64,000 nucleotides of DNA from Neglectibacter sp. X58 (GTDB lineage Bacteria > Bacillota > Clostridia > Oscillospirales > Acutalibacteraceae): assembly GCF_009936035.1 (NCBI RefSeq), contig NZ_QWEO01000003.1, positions 122,438 through 186,437 of the forward strand. The letters run 5' to 3'. Under the pieces are notes generated by a model that saw only the letters and a list, made by a program, of their open reading frames with translations, was not told where the DNA came from and did no database searches. The position numbers and the translations under genes were made by a program. Of the stretch, positions 50,939 through 58,720 are shown in pieces; within the stretch, counting starts at the first letter, position 1, and each line of letters opens with the position of its first letter.

Positions 50939-52179
50939 GTTCCCAGATGGAGAGCAGCGCTTCCGAACCTGTGCCAGAGGATACAGATATCAGCGGCACC
51001 CTGACTCTGAAAACTCCGGATGAATTTTACTGGAGCAGGTGGGTGAAGCACTTCAACAAAAAGTATCCCAATGTGACCGTAGAACTTGTAGGCACAGGCA
51101 CAGACAGGGGAACTTATGCCCAGCAGACCATCGTAGAGTTGATGGGTGGCGAGGCCCCAGCAGACCTGGTGGACATGAACTATCTGCCCTATTTTAACTG
51201 CGTGGAGGCGGGTGTATTTGAAAACCTGCTGGCCTGGATAGATAACGACCCCGCTGTAAAAAAGGATGAACTGTACACCAATGTGCTGGACGCAGTGACG
51301 TATAAGGACAGCGCCGCTGGCCTGCCCTTGGCTTTTCTTGTAAACGGGATGCGGCTGAACAAGGCTATGCTCGCAGCCGCAAGCCTGGAGGAGGCTCCCG
51401 GAACCGCCAGCTTCCCGGAAATGATAGAGTGGTATAACAGGGCCAAGGACGCTGGAGCCGCAGCAAAAGACAGCTATTTTGTAGGAGCCACCTATAATCC
51501 CTATACCTGCTTCCACACAGAGCTTCAGCGCTATTTGAAGGAAAAAGAGGAAACTGCCAGCTTTGACGATCCTGCCTTTACAGAACTGCTTCGCACTATG
51601 AAAACTGTAAGCTGGAACAATCTGCTGGATTTTGACACGGAATATGCGGGCTTTTCCAACTTGGAGTTATCAAGCAGGCTGTTTATGAACGACCAGGTCG
51701 CGGAAATACTAGGGGCAGACCAGCGCCCGCTGTATGAGGGCACGGATACCGCTACCCCTGCCATTCAATTGGCCGCCTCAGACGGCACAATCCCCTTCGG
51801 GGCAGTGGTGGGGCCAGTAGGCATCCCTGTGGCAAGCGAAAACAAGGAACTTGCCTGGCGGTTTATCCGGTTCTTCCTAAGCGAAATGGAACTGGAGGGG
51901 CAAAAGCCCTATGAAGGGGATTATTTCGGCCCCACCCCGCTGAACCGCCGCAATGCCCTGGAGCTGGCCAAGGGCATGTTCCCGGACGATGAAAAGGCTG
52001 TGGAAGCAGCCGATGCCTGGGCCAGCCGGGTAAATGCCATCAGCCTGCTGACAAACAACGAAGTACTTTTGCAGGATATCAATAAAATTTTCAACGAGTA
52101 TTTCCAAAATGACTTGACCTCCGCCGAAGAATGTGCTAAAAAAATACAGGACAGGGCAGAGATGTTCCTGTTAGAGTAA
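50812..52179 (+). CDS. Lipoprotein solute-binding protein 3, different binding domain
   Basis: A 455-residue solute-binding lipoprotein. Its first ~45 residues (signal peptide, SLTSC lipobox, KSEQDKKFDELTKSSAAP) are almost the same as in protein 2 at DNA level, but the rest is a different family-1 binding domain (LKTPDEFYWSRWVKHFNKKY, AQQTIVELMGGEAPADLVDM). It seems that a secretion module was copied in front of another binding protein. The end again resembles the others (ECAKKIQDRAEMFLLE). Ligand unknown; sugar or oligosaccharide is typical for the fold. coaBC follows after 18 bases. Confidence 0.88.
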   Translation: MKCKKLLAILLALCLILSLTSCNQKSEQDKKFDELTKSSAAPGSQMESSASEPVPEDTDISGTLTLKTPDEFYWSRWVKHFNKKYPNVTVELVGTGTDRGTYAQQTIVELMGGEAPADLVDMNYLPYFNCVEAGVFENLLAWIDNDPAVKKDELYTNVLDAVTYKDSAAGLPLAFLVNGMRLNKAMLAAASLEEAPGTASFPEMIEWYNRAKDAGAAAKDSYFVGATYNPYTCFHTELQRYLKEKEETASFDDPAFTELLRTMKTVSWNNLLDFDTEYAGFSNLELSSRLFMNDQVAEILGADQRPLYEGTDTATPAIQLAASDGTIPFGAVVGPVGIPVASENKELAWRFIRFFLSEMELEGQKPYEGDYFGPTPLNRRNALELAKGMFPDDEKAVEAADAWASRVNAISLLTNNEVLLQDINKIFNEYFQNDLTSAEECAKKIQDRAEMFLLE

Positions 52180-52197
52180 AAAGAGGGAGACTTTTTT

Positions 52198-53394
52198 ATG
52201 GAGAAAAAAACAATCGTAGTGGGGGTGACAGGCGGCATTGCCTGCTATAAGGCGGCGGCGCTGTGCTCCAAGCTTACCCAGCGGGGATATAATGTGGAGG
52301 TGGTGCTCACCAAGAACGCCACAGAATTTATCGGCCCCCACACCTTTGAATCCCTGACCCACAACCGGGCCATGGTGGATACCTTTGACCGGAATTTCCA
52401 AAGCCATGTGGAGCATGTGGCTCTGGCAGACAAGGCAGACCTGCTGCTTGTGGCTCCCGCCACCGCAAACATCATCGCCAAGGCGGCCCATGGCATTGCG
52501 GACGATATGCTCTCCACCACCATTCTGGCCTGCGACTGCCCCAAGCTTATGGCCCCAGCCATGAACACCCGCATGTACGAAAATCCTGTGACCCAGGATA
52601 ATCTCAGCGCCCTGCGCCGCTATGGCTGGGAGGTAATAGAGCCTGCCACAGGGCACCTGGCCTGCGGCGCCACAGGCAAAGGGAAAATGCCCGAGCCGGA
52701 GGATCTGCTGGAGGCGGTGGATCACGCGGTGCGGTATGAAAAAGATTTAACAGGGCTGCGGATTCTGGTGACAGCCGGCCCTACCCGGGAACGGCTTGAC
52801 CCGGTGCGGTTCATTTCAAACCATTCCACCGGAAAAATGGGCTATGCCGTAGCCCGGGCCGCCGCCCACAGGGGAGCGCAGGTCACGCTAATTTCCGGGC
52901 CTGTCAGCCTGAAAAAGCCCGCCTATGTGGAAACGGTTGACGTGGAAAGCGCCCTGGATATGTTCCAGGCTGTGCAGAGCCAGGCGGAAGAGCATGATAT
53001 TATCATCAAGACAGCGGCTGTGGCGGATTACCGGCCTGCGCAGGTAAGCGGAGAGAAGATCAAAAAGAAGGAGGGCGATTTAAGCCTGCCTTTAGAGCGC
53101 ACGGACGACATCCTGGGCTGGCTGGGCCAGCACCGGAAGCCAAGACAATTTTTGTGCGGGTTCAGCATGGAGACGGAAAACCTGGTGGAAAACAGCCGTC
53201 AAAAGCTTTCCAAAAAAGGCCTTCAGATGATCTGCGCTAACAGCCTGCGCCAGGAAGGGGCTGGCTTTGGCGGGGAGACAAACGTGCTCACCCTTATCAC
53301 CCTTTCCGGGGAGGAAACCCTGCCCCTTATGAGCAAGGAGGAGGCGGCCCACCGGGTGCTGGACGCCATCCTCCGGGAGCGGAAGCCCACCTGA
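52198..53394 (+). CDS. coaBC: Phosphopantothenoylcysteine synthetase/decarboxylase
   Basis: A 398-residue bifunctional coenzyme A enzyme. The N-terminal flavin-dependent CoaC part begins VVGVTGGIACYKAAAL and has APAMNTRMYENP with the catalytic region; the C-terminal CoaB part begins LRILVTAGPTRERLDPVRFI and has SNHSTGKMG and AAVADYRP. It normally stands between rpoZ and priA; here it follows the lipoprotein genes by 18 bases and likely shares their transcript. A terminator lies just downstream. Confidence 0.95.
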   Translation: MEKKTIVVGVTGGIACYKAAALCSKLTQRGYNVEVVLTKNATEFIGPHTFESLTHNRAMVDTFDRNFQSHVEHVALADKADLLLVAPATANIIAKAAHGIADDMLSTTILACDCPKLMAPAMNTRMYENPVTQDNLSALRRYGWEVIEPATGHLACGATGKGKMPEPEDLLEAVDHAVRYEKDLTGLRILVTAGPTRERLDPVRFISNHSTGKMGYAVARAAAHRGAQVTLISGPVSLKKPAYVETVDVESALDMFQAVQSQAEEHDIIIKTAAVADYRPAQVSGEKIKKKEGDLSLPLERTDDILGWLGQHRKPRQFLCGFSMETENLVENSRQKLSKKGLQMICANSLRQEGAGFGGETNVLTLITLSGEETLPLMSKEEAAHRVLDAILRERKPT

Positions 53395-53420
53395 CCCAGG
53401 ATTTAAATCTGCCCCAAAAC

Positions 53421-53456
53421 AGAGCCTCCTGCTCAGAAAGCGGGCGGCTCTTTTTT
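53421..53456 (+). terminator. Terminator after coaBC
   Basis: Stem AGAGCCTCCTGCT paired with AGCGGGCGGCTCT, one mismatch and one wobble, loop CAGAA, then T6. Confidence 0.85.
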
Positions 53457-53630
53457 ATCTGCGCGGCAAAGTTTTCCCCCGCTACGCTGCTAAAGCAGCA
53501 GAGTATCTGCAACTTTCAAAATACACTTTTGCACCAATCTGCTCTTTTTACGAAGAAGAGCTTTCTGCATGTCAAAAAAATGAATTTTGGGATGTGGAAA
53601 AAATTATTTTATGAAATTCGCACAAAGATG

Positions 53631-53659
53631 TTGAAAATCTTGCAGGTATATGCTATAAT
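53631..53659 (+). promoter_or_regulatory. Promoter of the small gene at 53763
   Basis: TTGAAA (53631-53636), 17 bases, TATAAT (53654-53659), near consensus. The ~95-base leader contains a GCGCC/GGCGC hairpin (53714-53737). Confidence 0.75.
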
Positions 53660-53762
53660 GTGTTCAATGAAGCAGGGAATTTATTCCCCGCAAAATAGTA
53701 AAAACCAGAAAAGCGCCCCTAAAAAACAGGAGGCGCAGCGATAGAGAAAGGGAGGTTTGGTT

Positions 53763-53951
53763 ATGTATAACTTTGTAGAACAATCTGTTTGCATCCCCAA
53801 AAGCGAATTTCCCATGCTCCACCGGCATCCGGGCCGTTTGGTTGTACAGGCCGGACTTCAGCCAGTGGCTTTCCTTCAGGAGGATGTGGCTGTTTTAGAG
53901 CGTCCCCAGTCCCTCCTGCAATCCTTTTTTGCCAGCAAGAAGCGGGGCTGA
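53763..53951 (+). CDS. Small orphan protein (62 aa)
   Basis: A 62-residue protein starting MYNFVEQSVCIPKSEFPMLH, with GGGAGG 9-10 bases upstream, its own strong promoter and a terminator after it (53974-54000). This complete transcription unit makes it a likely real gene. It has a central hydrophobic patch (LVVQAGLQPVAFL) but no signal peptide or membrane helix. I do not recognise a family. It could be a short regulatory or stress peptide; nothing in the neighbours decides this. Confidence 0.6.
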   Translation: MYNFVEQSVCIPKSEFPMLHRHPGRLVVQAGLQPVAFLQEDVAVLERPQSLLQSFFASKKRG

Positions 53952-53973
53952 CTCCCCCCTTCTGTCAGCTCCG

Positions 53974-54003
53974 GCCCCTGTCCTTTTGGGCAGGGGCTTT
54001 TAT
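53974..54003 (+). terminator. Terminator after the small orphan gene
   Basis: Ten-base-pair stem (53974-53983 with 53988-53997), loop TTTT, followed by a T-rich tail. Confidence 0.8.
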
Positions 54004-54025
54004 TACTGTCTGTGCTCGGCATAGA

Positions 54026-54074
54026 AACCAGCCCGGCAAGGCGGAAAGTCTGTTTTCACCTTGCCGGGCTGGTT
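54026..54074. repeat. 16-bp perfect inverted repeat
   Basis: Arms 54026-54041 and 54059-54074 with a 17-base loop. The stem could act as a terminator toward dpaB in either direction; there is no T-tract. Confidence 0.7.
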
Positions 54075-54179
54075 ATAGTTAACGCAGTTCAAAAGAAGCA
54101 GAATATCTCTTTTGAACCAGGTGGCGCAGCCACCCGGCTTGAAAATCGTATATACCGATTTTCAAGTTCGTTTACTATA
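54074..54179. repeat. Structured 106-bp element with three internal hairpins
   Basis: Bounded by 11-base inverted ends (TATAGTTAACG at 54074-54084 and CGTTTACTATA at 54169-54179, one mismatch). Inside are three hairpins: 54087-54096/54108-54117, 54120-54125/54129-54134, and 54138-54148/54156-54166. As RNA it would fold into a four-way junction; as DNA it resembles a small non-autonomous repeat. It ends 12 bases past the end of dpaB. Confidence 0.7.
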
Positions 54180-54190
54180 GGGCTTGTTTG

Positions 54191-54754
54191 TCAGCGAAAC
54201 ACGGGCTGAAGCTGCCTGCCCTCCAGGGCGGCGTGGATTGTTTCCTTCAGCAGGGAAAAATCCGCCACCAGGGAAAAAGGTTTTTTCTCCGGATCATCCT
54301 GCTTCATAGGCACGAAATAGATATTTTTTGTGTTCAGCAGCCGGGCCGCATTCTGCCCGGAAGCCCCCAGGGCGTCGTTGCTGGCAAGGCACAGCACCAC
54401 CGGCAGGCCAATGCGCAAAGCAGACTTCACCGCCATAGTCACCGGGGTATCCGTAATGCCCAAGGCCAGCTTTGACAAGGTGTTCCCTGTGCAGGGGCAC
54501 ACTGCCATCACGTCCACCAGCCCTTTCGGGCCGATAGGCTCGGCCTCCGGTATGGTATGCAGAACCTTTCTGCCGCATATGCTTTCCGCTTTGTCTATAA
54601 AATCCTGGGCCTTGCCGAAACGGGTGTCTGTCTCATAGGTATTCCGGCTCATTATGGGCAGCAGGTTATACTGCTCCCGCAGGCCCTCCATTTGCTCAAC
54701 AGCCTTTGATAATGTGCAAAAGGAACCGCACATGGCAAACCCTACGGTTTTCAT
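54191..54754 (-). CDS. dpaB: Dipicolinate synthase subunit B
   Basis: A 187-residue flavoprotein-like subunit that with DpaA makes dipicolinic acid, the calcium chelator of the spore core. It starts KTVGFAMCGSFCTLSKAVEQ and has VDVMAVCPCTGNTLSKLALG and SNDALGASGQNAARLL, typical of SpoVFB. AAAGGATG stands upstream of the ATG. It directly follows dpaA. In Bacillus the pair is made in the mother cell under sigma K; no such promoter was identified with confidence. Confidence 0.94.
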   Translation of the reverse strand: MKTVGFAMCGSFCTLSKAVEQMEGLREQYNLLPIMSRNTYETDTRFGKAQDFIDKAESICGRKVLHTIPEAEPIGPKGLVDVMAVCPCTGNTLSKLALGITDTPVTMAVKSALRIGLPVVLCLASNDALGASGQNAARLLNTKNIYFVPMKQDDPEKKPFSLVADFSLLKETIHAALEGRQLQPVFR

Positions 54755-54778
54755 CTTGTAAAACCAGCATCCTTTCTC

Positions 54779-55657
54779 CTAATTCTCTGTCTCCTCCAGC
54801 ATATTGTAAACCGTCTCTTTAATCAGCTCTCCAGCGCTTTTAGGCGACATGCGCCCAGGCAGGGACGGTTCCTGCTGCACCCGCAGGCCCAGCCGCCCGG
54901 CGGCTTCCAGGTCAATGCCTCCGGGCAGAGAGGCAAGCTCCAGCAGCAGGCAGTCCGGAGACTGTCTGGAAAGCGCCGCTGCCCCCAGCACTACACGGGG
55001 GACGGTGTTGAAGATAAGGTCATACCCCCCGCCAATTTCCCCATACTGTACCGGGCTGCATCCCAGCGCCTGTATGGAGGTAAAATCCCAGGCCTTCCTG
55101 GCGGCGCAGTCCACCTGGGCGCCCAGTCCCCTTAAAGCAAGGCACAGGGCCTTGCCAATACGCCCAAAGCCTGTGACAAGGCACCGCGCCCCATTGATAG
55201 AGCCTGGGTGGCCTGCTATAGCCGCCCCAATAGCGCCCTCGGCGGTAAGCACCGCGTTGCCTATCAAAAGTTCTTCCCGCTGGTAATAGTCCCGCAAAGA
55301 TACGCGGCTCCAGCCCTCCGCGCTGGCAGCCAGCTTCCCTGTCATGCCTCCCAGCACCTGCTTGCCGCAAAACCTGGCGGCAAATTCCTCGTCCAGTGTT
55401 ATGCCCTCGGTCGATAGGGGCATGTTCAGCGTCTCCCCTTCCCGGGTGGCAGGCAAGGGCAGCAGAATGACGTCCGCCCGCCTGCATAATTGCTCAGAAT
55501 CTACCGGCTCCGGCGGCTTCTCCCCCTGGGCCTTTTCCAAGCCGCTTGTTAGCACAGGGAACCCGTCGGCCGCAATGGATTGTGCCAGATATACCTGGCG
55601 CATGTCGCCGCCCAGCACCCCAAAGGTATGGTGAAAATTTTTCTTTTGTCTGCTCAT
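54779..55657 (-). CDS. dpaA: Dipicolinate synthase subunit A
   Basis: A 292-residue NAD(P)-dependent dehydrogenase-like subunit of dipicolinate synthase. The nucleotide-binding block is ARCLVTGFGRIGKALCLALR, and QLCRRADVILLPLPAT fits the N-terminal domain of SpoVFA. The two dpa genes are separated by 24 bases. Their presence, together with gerW and dacF, supports a spore-forming host. Confidence 0.94.
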   Translation of the reverse strand: MSRQKKNFHHTFGVLGGDMRQVYLAQSIAADGFPVLTSGLEKAQGEKPPEPVDSEQLCRRADVILLPLPATREGETLNMPLSTEGITLDEEFAARFCGKQVLGGMTGKLAASAEGWSRVSLRDYYQREELLIGNAVLTAEGAIGAAIAGHPGSINGARCLVTGFGRIGKALCLALRGLGAQVDCAARKAWDFTSIQALGCSPVQYGEIGGGYDLIFNTVPRVVLGAAALSRQSPDCLLLELASLPGGIDLEAAGRLGLRVQQEPSLPGRMSPKSAGELIKETVYNMLEETEN

Positions 55658-55745
55658 TAAGGCTCATACCCTTCACACCTGAATCCCGCCCATATACAAA
55701 CAGGCCGGGCACTCCCATACTATGACATGCCCCTGGTTTTGGTGC

Positions 55746-55777
55746 AAAAACAAAAGCGCCTGCCTAAGGCGGGCGCT
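55746..55777 (-). terminator. Terminator after the reductase fusion gene
   Basis: Read leftward: a 10-bp stem AGCGCCCGCC/GGCAGGCGCT (55755-55777) with loop TTA, then TTTTGTTTTT. It separates the fusion gene from dpaA. Confidence 0.8.
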
Positions 55778-55830
55778 TTTTGCTGCTTTTTCTATTTTTT
55801 AGAAACCCTTTCGTCTGCCAATATGGAAAC

Positions 55831-58410
55831 TCAGCAGGTTGCGCCGCCCTTCAAATGCTTCTGGGCGGAAAGGTTTTCCTCCTTGCGGGAGAGAAGTTCG
55901 TCAGAGAGAAGCTGCTCCTGGACGTTCTCAAAGCCCAGGCGGGCAATGGTGTCCGCAAAGCGCTCCCCAGTAATGCCCTGCTCCCGGAAGAGCAGGATGG
56001 CCTTTTCAATCACGTCCAGAACCTCTTCCCTGTCGGTAAACACCTTGTCCAGATACCGCCCGTGGGCAAACTTCTTGCCCCAGCGCCCGCCGATATACAC
56101 CCGGTAGCCTGGCACAAAGCTTTCCGCCGCCTTGAAGGGGCACTTGCCCACACAGCGGCCGCAATGGTTGCAGGCGTCGCCAATAACCACCTTGCCGTCC
56201 GCAACCACAGGCACATGGATAGGGCAGGCACGCTCAACCTGGCAGACCTTGCAGCCCCGGCACTTGCTGAGGTCAATTTCCGGCACCTTCTGGCCAATAA
56301 CCCCCAGGTCGTTAAGGTCAGGCTTCACGCAGTTGTTGGGGCAACCTCCCACAGCAATTTTAAACTTGTGGGGCAGCTTCACCCCTGCATACCCGTGGAA
56401 GAACCGCTCGTGGATCTCCTCTGACAGGGCAAAGGTGTCAATGAGTCCATACTGGCAGGTGGTGCCCTTGCAGGAAACCACAGGCCGCACCTTGCTGCCG
56501 GTGCCGCCGGTTTCCAGGCCCGCCGCCATCAGCTCCTCCCGCAGAGGCTCAATGTTGTCAAAGGGCACATGCTGGATTTCAATGGTCAGCCGGGAGGTCA
56601 TGGCGATTTCCCCGCTGCCGTATTTCTCGGCGGCCTCGGTGATGGCCCGCATCTCCTCCGCCGTAATCTTGCCATTGCGGGTGATAACCCGGCCGTTAAA
56701 GCAGTCGGGGGTGTTTTTGTCCCACAGGAAGCCCAAGGCCTTTACCCGGGTGACCTCCTCCGGGGGCACAGCGGCCCCAGCCGCTTTCACTCTCACCTTG
56801 TTAAAGGAGGTGGCACCCTCCAGCACCAGGGTGTTCTCATATCCCAGCGCCTTCAGGCGGTTCTGGAGGAAATAGGCCCGGCGGCCCTTGGCGCACACCA
56901 GAAGAAGCTTTTCATCCTTATCAATGCCCGGGATTGGCCCGGTGACAGTGGGCAGATCCACATATTTTGCCCCCCGGATAACAGGCTGCTGGTTGGTGTC
57001 GATAATGGTATACCCTTCGGCTGCCCCTGCGGCATACTCTGCCGGGGTCATGCTCTGGAGCACCCCGTCCAGCTTGTTTTCCAGCACGTATACTGCCTGG
57101 ACAAAGGGATGGATGGCTGTGGAGAAGGGGGGCGCGTAAGCTAAATCCAGGTTTTCCAAATCGGAAAGCTTTGCCCCCATGGAGATGGCCAGCACCCCCA
57201 AATCGCAGATTTTGTCCACTGCCCCAGGCCCCAGCACCTGCAGGCCCAAAAGGGCGCGGGTATCCCGGTCTGCCAGCAGCTTGATGGCAAAGAAGGAGGA
57301 GTCGGGGTAATAATGGGCCTTGTCATCTGTGACAATGAGGGCTGTCTCCACTTTGTAGCCCGCGTCTTTAGCGGCCTGCTCCGTAAGCCCGGTTTTCGCA
57401 AGGTTCAGCCCGGGCAGCCTGCACACGGCAGTGCCCAGCACCCCGGCAAAGGACTTTTCCTCCCCGGCCAGGGCCTGGGCCAGGGTGCGGCCCTCCAGGT
57501 TGGCGGAGGAGCCCATGGGCGACCACTGGGTCCTGCCGGTCAGCCGGTTTTTCACCAGGGCGCAGTCCCCAGCGGCATAGATGTCCGGCAGGCTGGTGCG
57601 CAGCTTTTCGTCCACCACCACAGCGCCCTTCTGCATCTCAATGCCTGTGCCCTCTAAAAAGGCTGTGTTGGGCCGCACGCCCACAGAGAAAACCACCGCG
57701 CCGCAGGGCAGGCTGCCGCCGGAGGTCTGCACAGCCTCTGCCCGCTCCTGCCCGGAAATCCCCTGGGCCTTTGTCCCGGTGAGCACCCGCACGCCGTTTT
57801 GCTGCAAATGGCGCTTCACATACCCTGCCATTTCCGGATCCAGCACCCCGGGCAGGATCTGGGACGCCGCCTCCACCACTGTGGGGGCCACGCCCTTTTG
57901 CAGCAGGTTTTCCGCCATTTCCAGGCCGATAAACCCGCCGCCTGCCACCACGGCTTTCTTCACATTGTTTTCCTCCAGGTATTCCCGGATGGCCACCGCG
58001 TCCCCAGGCGTGCGCACCTGGAACACCCCGGGCAGCTCCGCGCCCTCCACAGGGAGCCTTACCGGGGACGCGCCCACCGCAATTACCAAAGCGTCATACC
58101 CATAGGTTTCCGTCTCCCCTGTGGCAAGGTTTTTGGCCTCCACCCGCTTTTCCTCCGGCAGGATTTTCACAGCCTCCCGCAGGGTTTTCACCTCCACCCC
58201 GGTGAGGGCGGAGAAGCGCTGGGGGGTGTTGACAATCAGCTCCCCCTTGTCCTGGATAGCCCCGCCCACATAATAAGGCAGGCCGCACCCGGCATAGGAG
58301 ATGTCCCCGCTTTTAGACAGAAGGGTAACCTCTGCCTCCCGGTTTTCCCGCTTAAACTTGGCGGCGGTTTTTGTCCCGGCGGCAACCCCGCCGATAATCA
58401 GCAATTTCAT
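55831..58410 (-). CDS. Flavin disulfide reductase-rhodanese-sulfite reductase-ferredoxin fusion
   Basis: An 859-residue redox protein of four modules. First comes an FAD/NAD(P)H disulfide reductase of the CoA-disulfide reductase/NADH oxidase type (IGGVAAGTKTAAKF, SYAGCGLPYYVGGA with the active Cys, VVAGGGFIGLEMAENL). A rhodanese domain with Cys in LLVCAKGRRAYF follows near residue 510. The third is a nitrite/sulfite reductase half (SCKGTTCQYG and GGCPNNC for siroheme-Fe4S4), and the fourth a 2[4Fe-4S] ferredoxin (CRGCKVCQVERACPI, CNHCGRCVGKCPF). It probably channels NAD(P)H electrons to sulfur compounds such as persulfides, polysulfide or sulfite. Substrate is inferred only. Confidence 0.87.
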   Translation of the reverse strand: MKLLIIGGVAAGTKTAAKFKRENREAEVTLLSKSGDISYAGCGLPYYVGGAIQDKGELIVNTPQRFSALTGVEVKTLREAVKILPEEKRVEAKNLATGETETYGYDALVIAVGASPVRLPVEGAELPGVFQVRTPGDAVAIREYLEENNVKKAVVAGGGFIGLEMAENLLQKGVAPTVVEAASQILPGVLDPEMAGYVKRHLQQNGVRVLTGTKAQGISGQERAEAVQTSGGSLPCGAVVFSVGVRPNTAFLEGTGIEMQKGAVVVDEKLRTSLPDIYAAGDCALVKNRLTGRTQWSPMGSSANLEGRTLAQALAGEEKSFAGVLGTAVCRLPGLNLAKTGLTEQAAKDAGYKVETALIVTDDKAHYYPDSSFFAIKLLADRDTRALLGLQVLGPGAVDKICDLGVLAISMGAKLSDLENLDLAYAPPFSTAIHPFVQAVYVLENKLDGVLQSMTPAEYAAGAAEGYTIIDTNQQPVIRGAKYVDLPTVTGPIPGIDKDEKLLLVCAKGRRAYFLQNRLKALGYENTLVLEGATSFNKVRVKAAGAAVPPEEVTRVKALGFLWDKNTPDCFNGRVITRNGKITAEEMRAITEAAEKYGSGEIAMTSRLTIEIQHVPFDNIEPLREELMAAGLETGGTGSKVRPVVSCKGTTCQYGLIDTFALSEEIHERFFHGYAGVKLPHKFKIAVGGCPNNCVKPDLNDLGVIGQKVPEIDLSKCRGCKVCQVERACPIHVPVVADGKVVIGDACNHCGRCVGKCPFKAAESFVPGYRVYIGGRWGKKFAHGRYLDKVFTDREEVLDVIEKAILLFREQGITGERFADTIARLGFENVQEQLLSDELLSRKEENLSAQKHLKGGATC

Positions 58411-58580
58411 ATTTCGCGTTCCTTTCCAGCCGTACTGAAACGGCGAATTTGCAGAGAGGTTTTATGGCAAGCGCACCTGAAAACCGGTAAAGCCCGGTTT
58501 CCGCCTCTTTTGAACCGCTTTGCTTTAGGCAATACCGCTTAAGACGGAAGCAGGGGATTGTGCGGTGCTGCCTTTATATA
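58411..58580 (-). other. Long structured leader of the reductase fusion gene
   Basis: About 170 bases of untranslated leader. It has a perfect AAACCGG/CCGGTTT hairpin (58481-58500), and reading leftward from about 58522 a 20-base word close to the start of the 54084 element (17 of 20 by eye). It may be a riboregulator or a decayed repeat copy. Confidence 0.5.
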
Positions 58581-58589
58581 TACAAATAG

Positions 58590-58618
58590 AGTATACCCCA
58601 TTCCGCCTGTGAAGTCAA
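58590..58618 (-). promoter_or_regulatory. Promoter of the reductase fusion gene
   Basis: Read leftward: TTGACT (58613-58618), 17 bases, TATACT (58590-58595). The leader to the start codon is about 170 bases. Confidence 0.78.
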
Positions 58619-58682
58619 CGCGCGCCGCAGATTTTTCCCGTTTCAGAACAAAGCCATCCTGGGAGAAAAAGCGGATCCTGTC

Positions 58683-58711
58683 AAAAAAAGAGGCCTCCAA
58701 AAGGAAGCCTC
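58683..58711 (-). terminator. Terminator after the LytM peptidase gene
   Basis: Read leftward: a 9-bp stem with one mismatch (58690-58698 with 58703-58711), loop TTTT, then T7. Confidence 0.85.
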
Positions 58712-58720
58712 AAACGCTTT

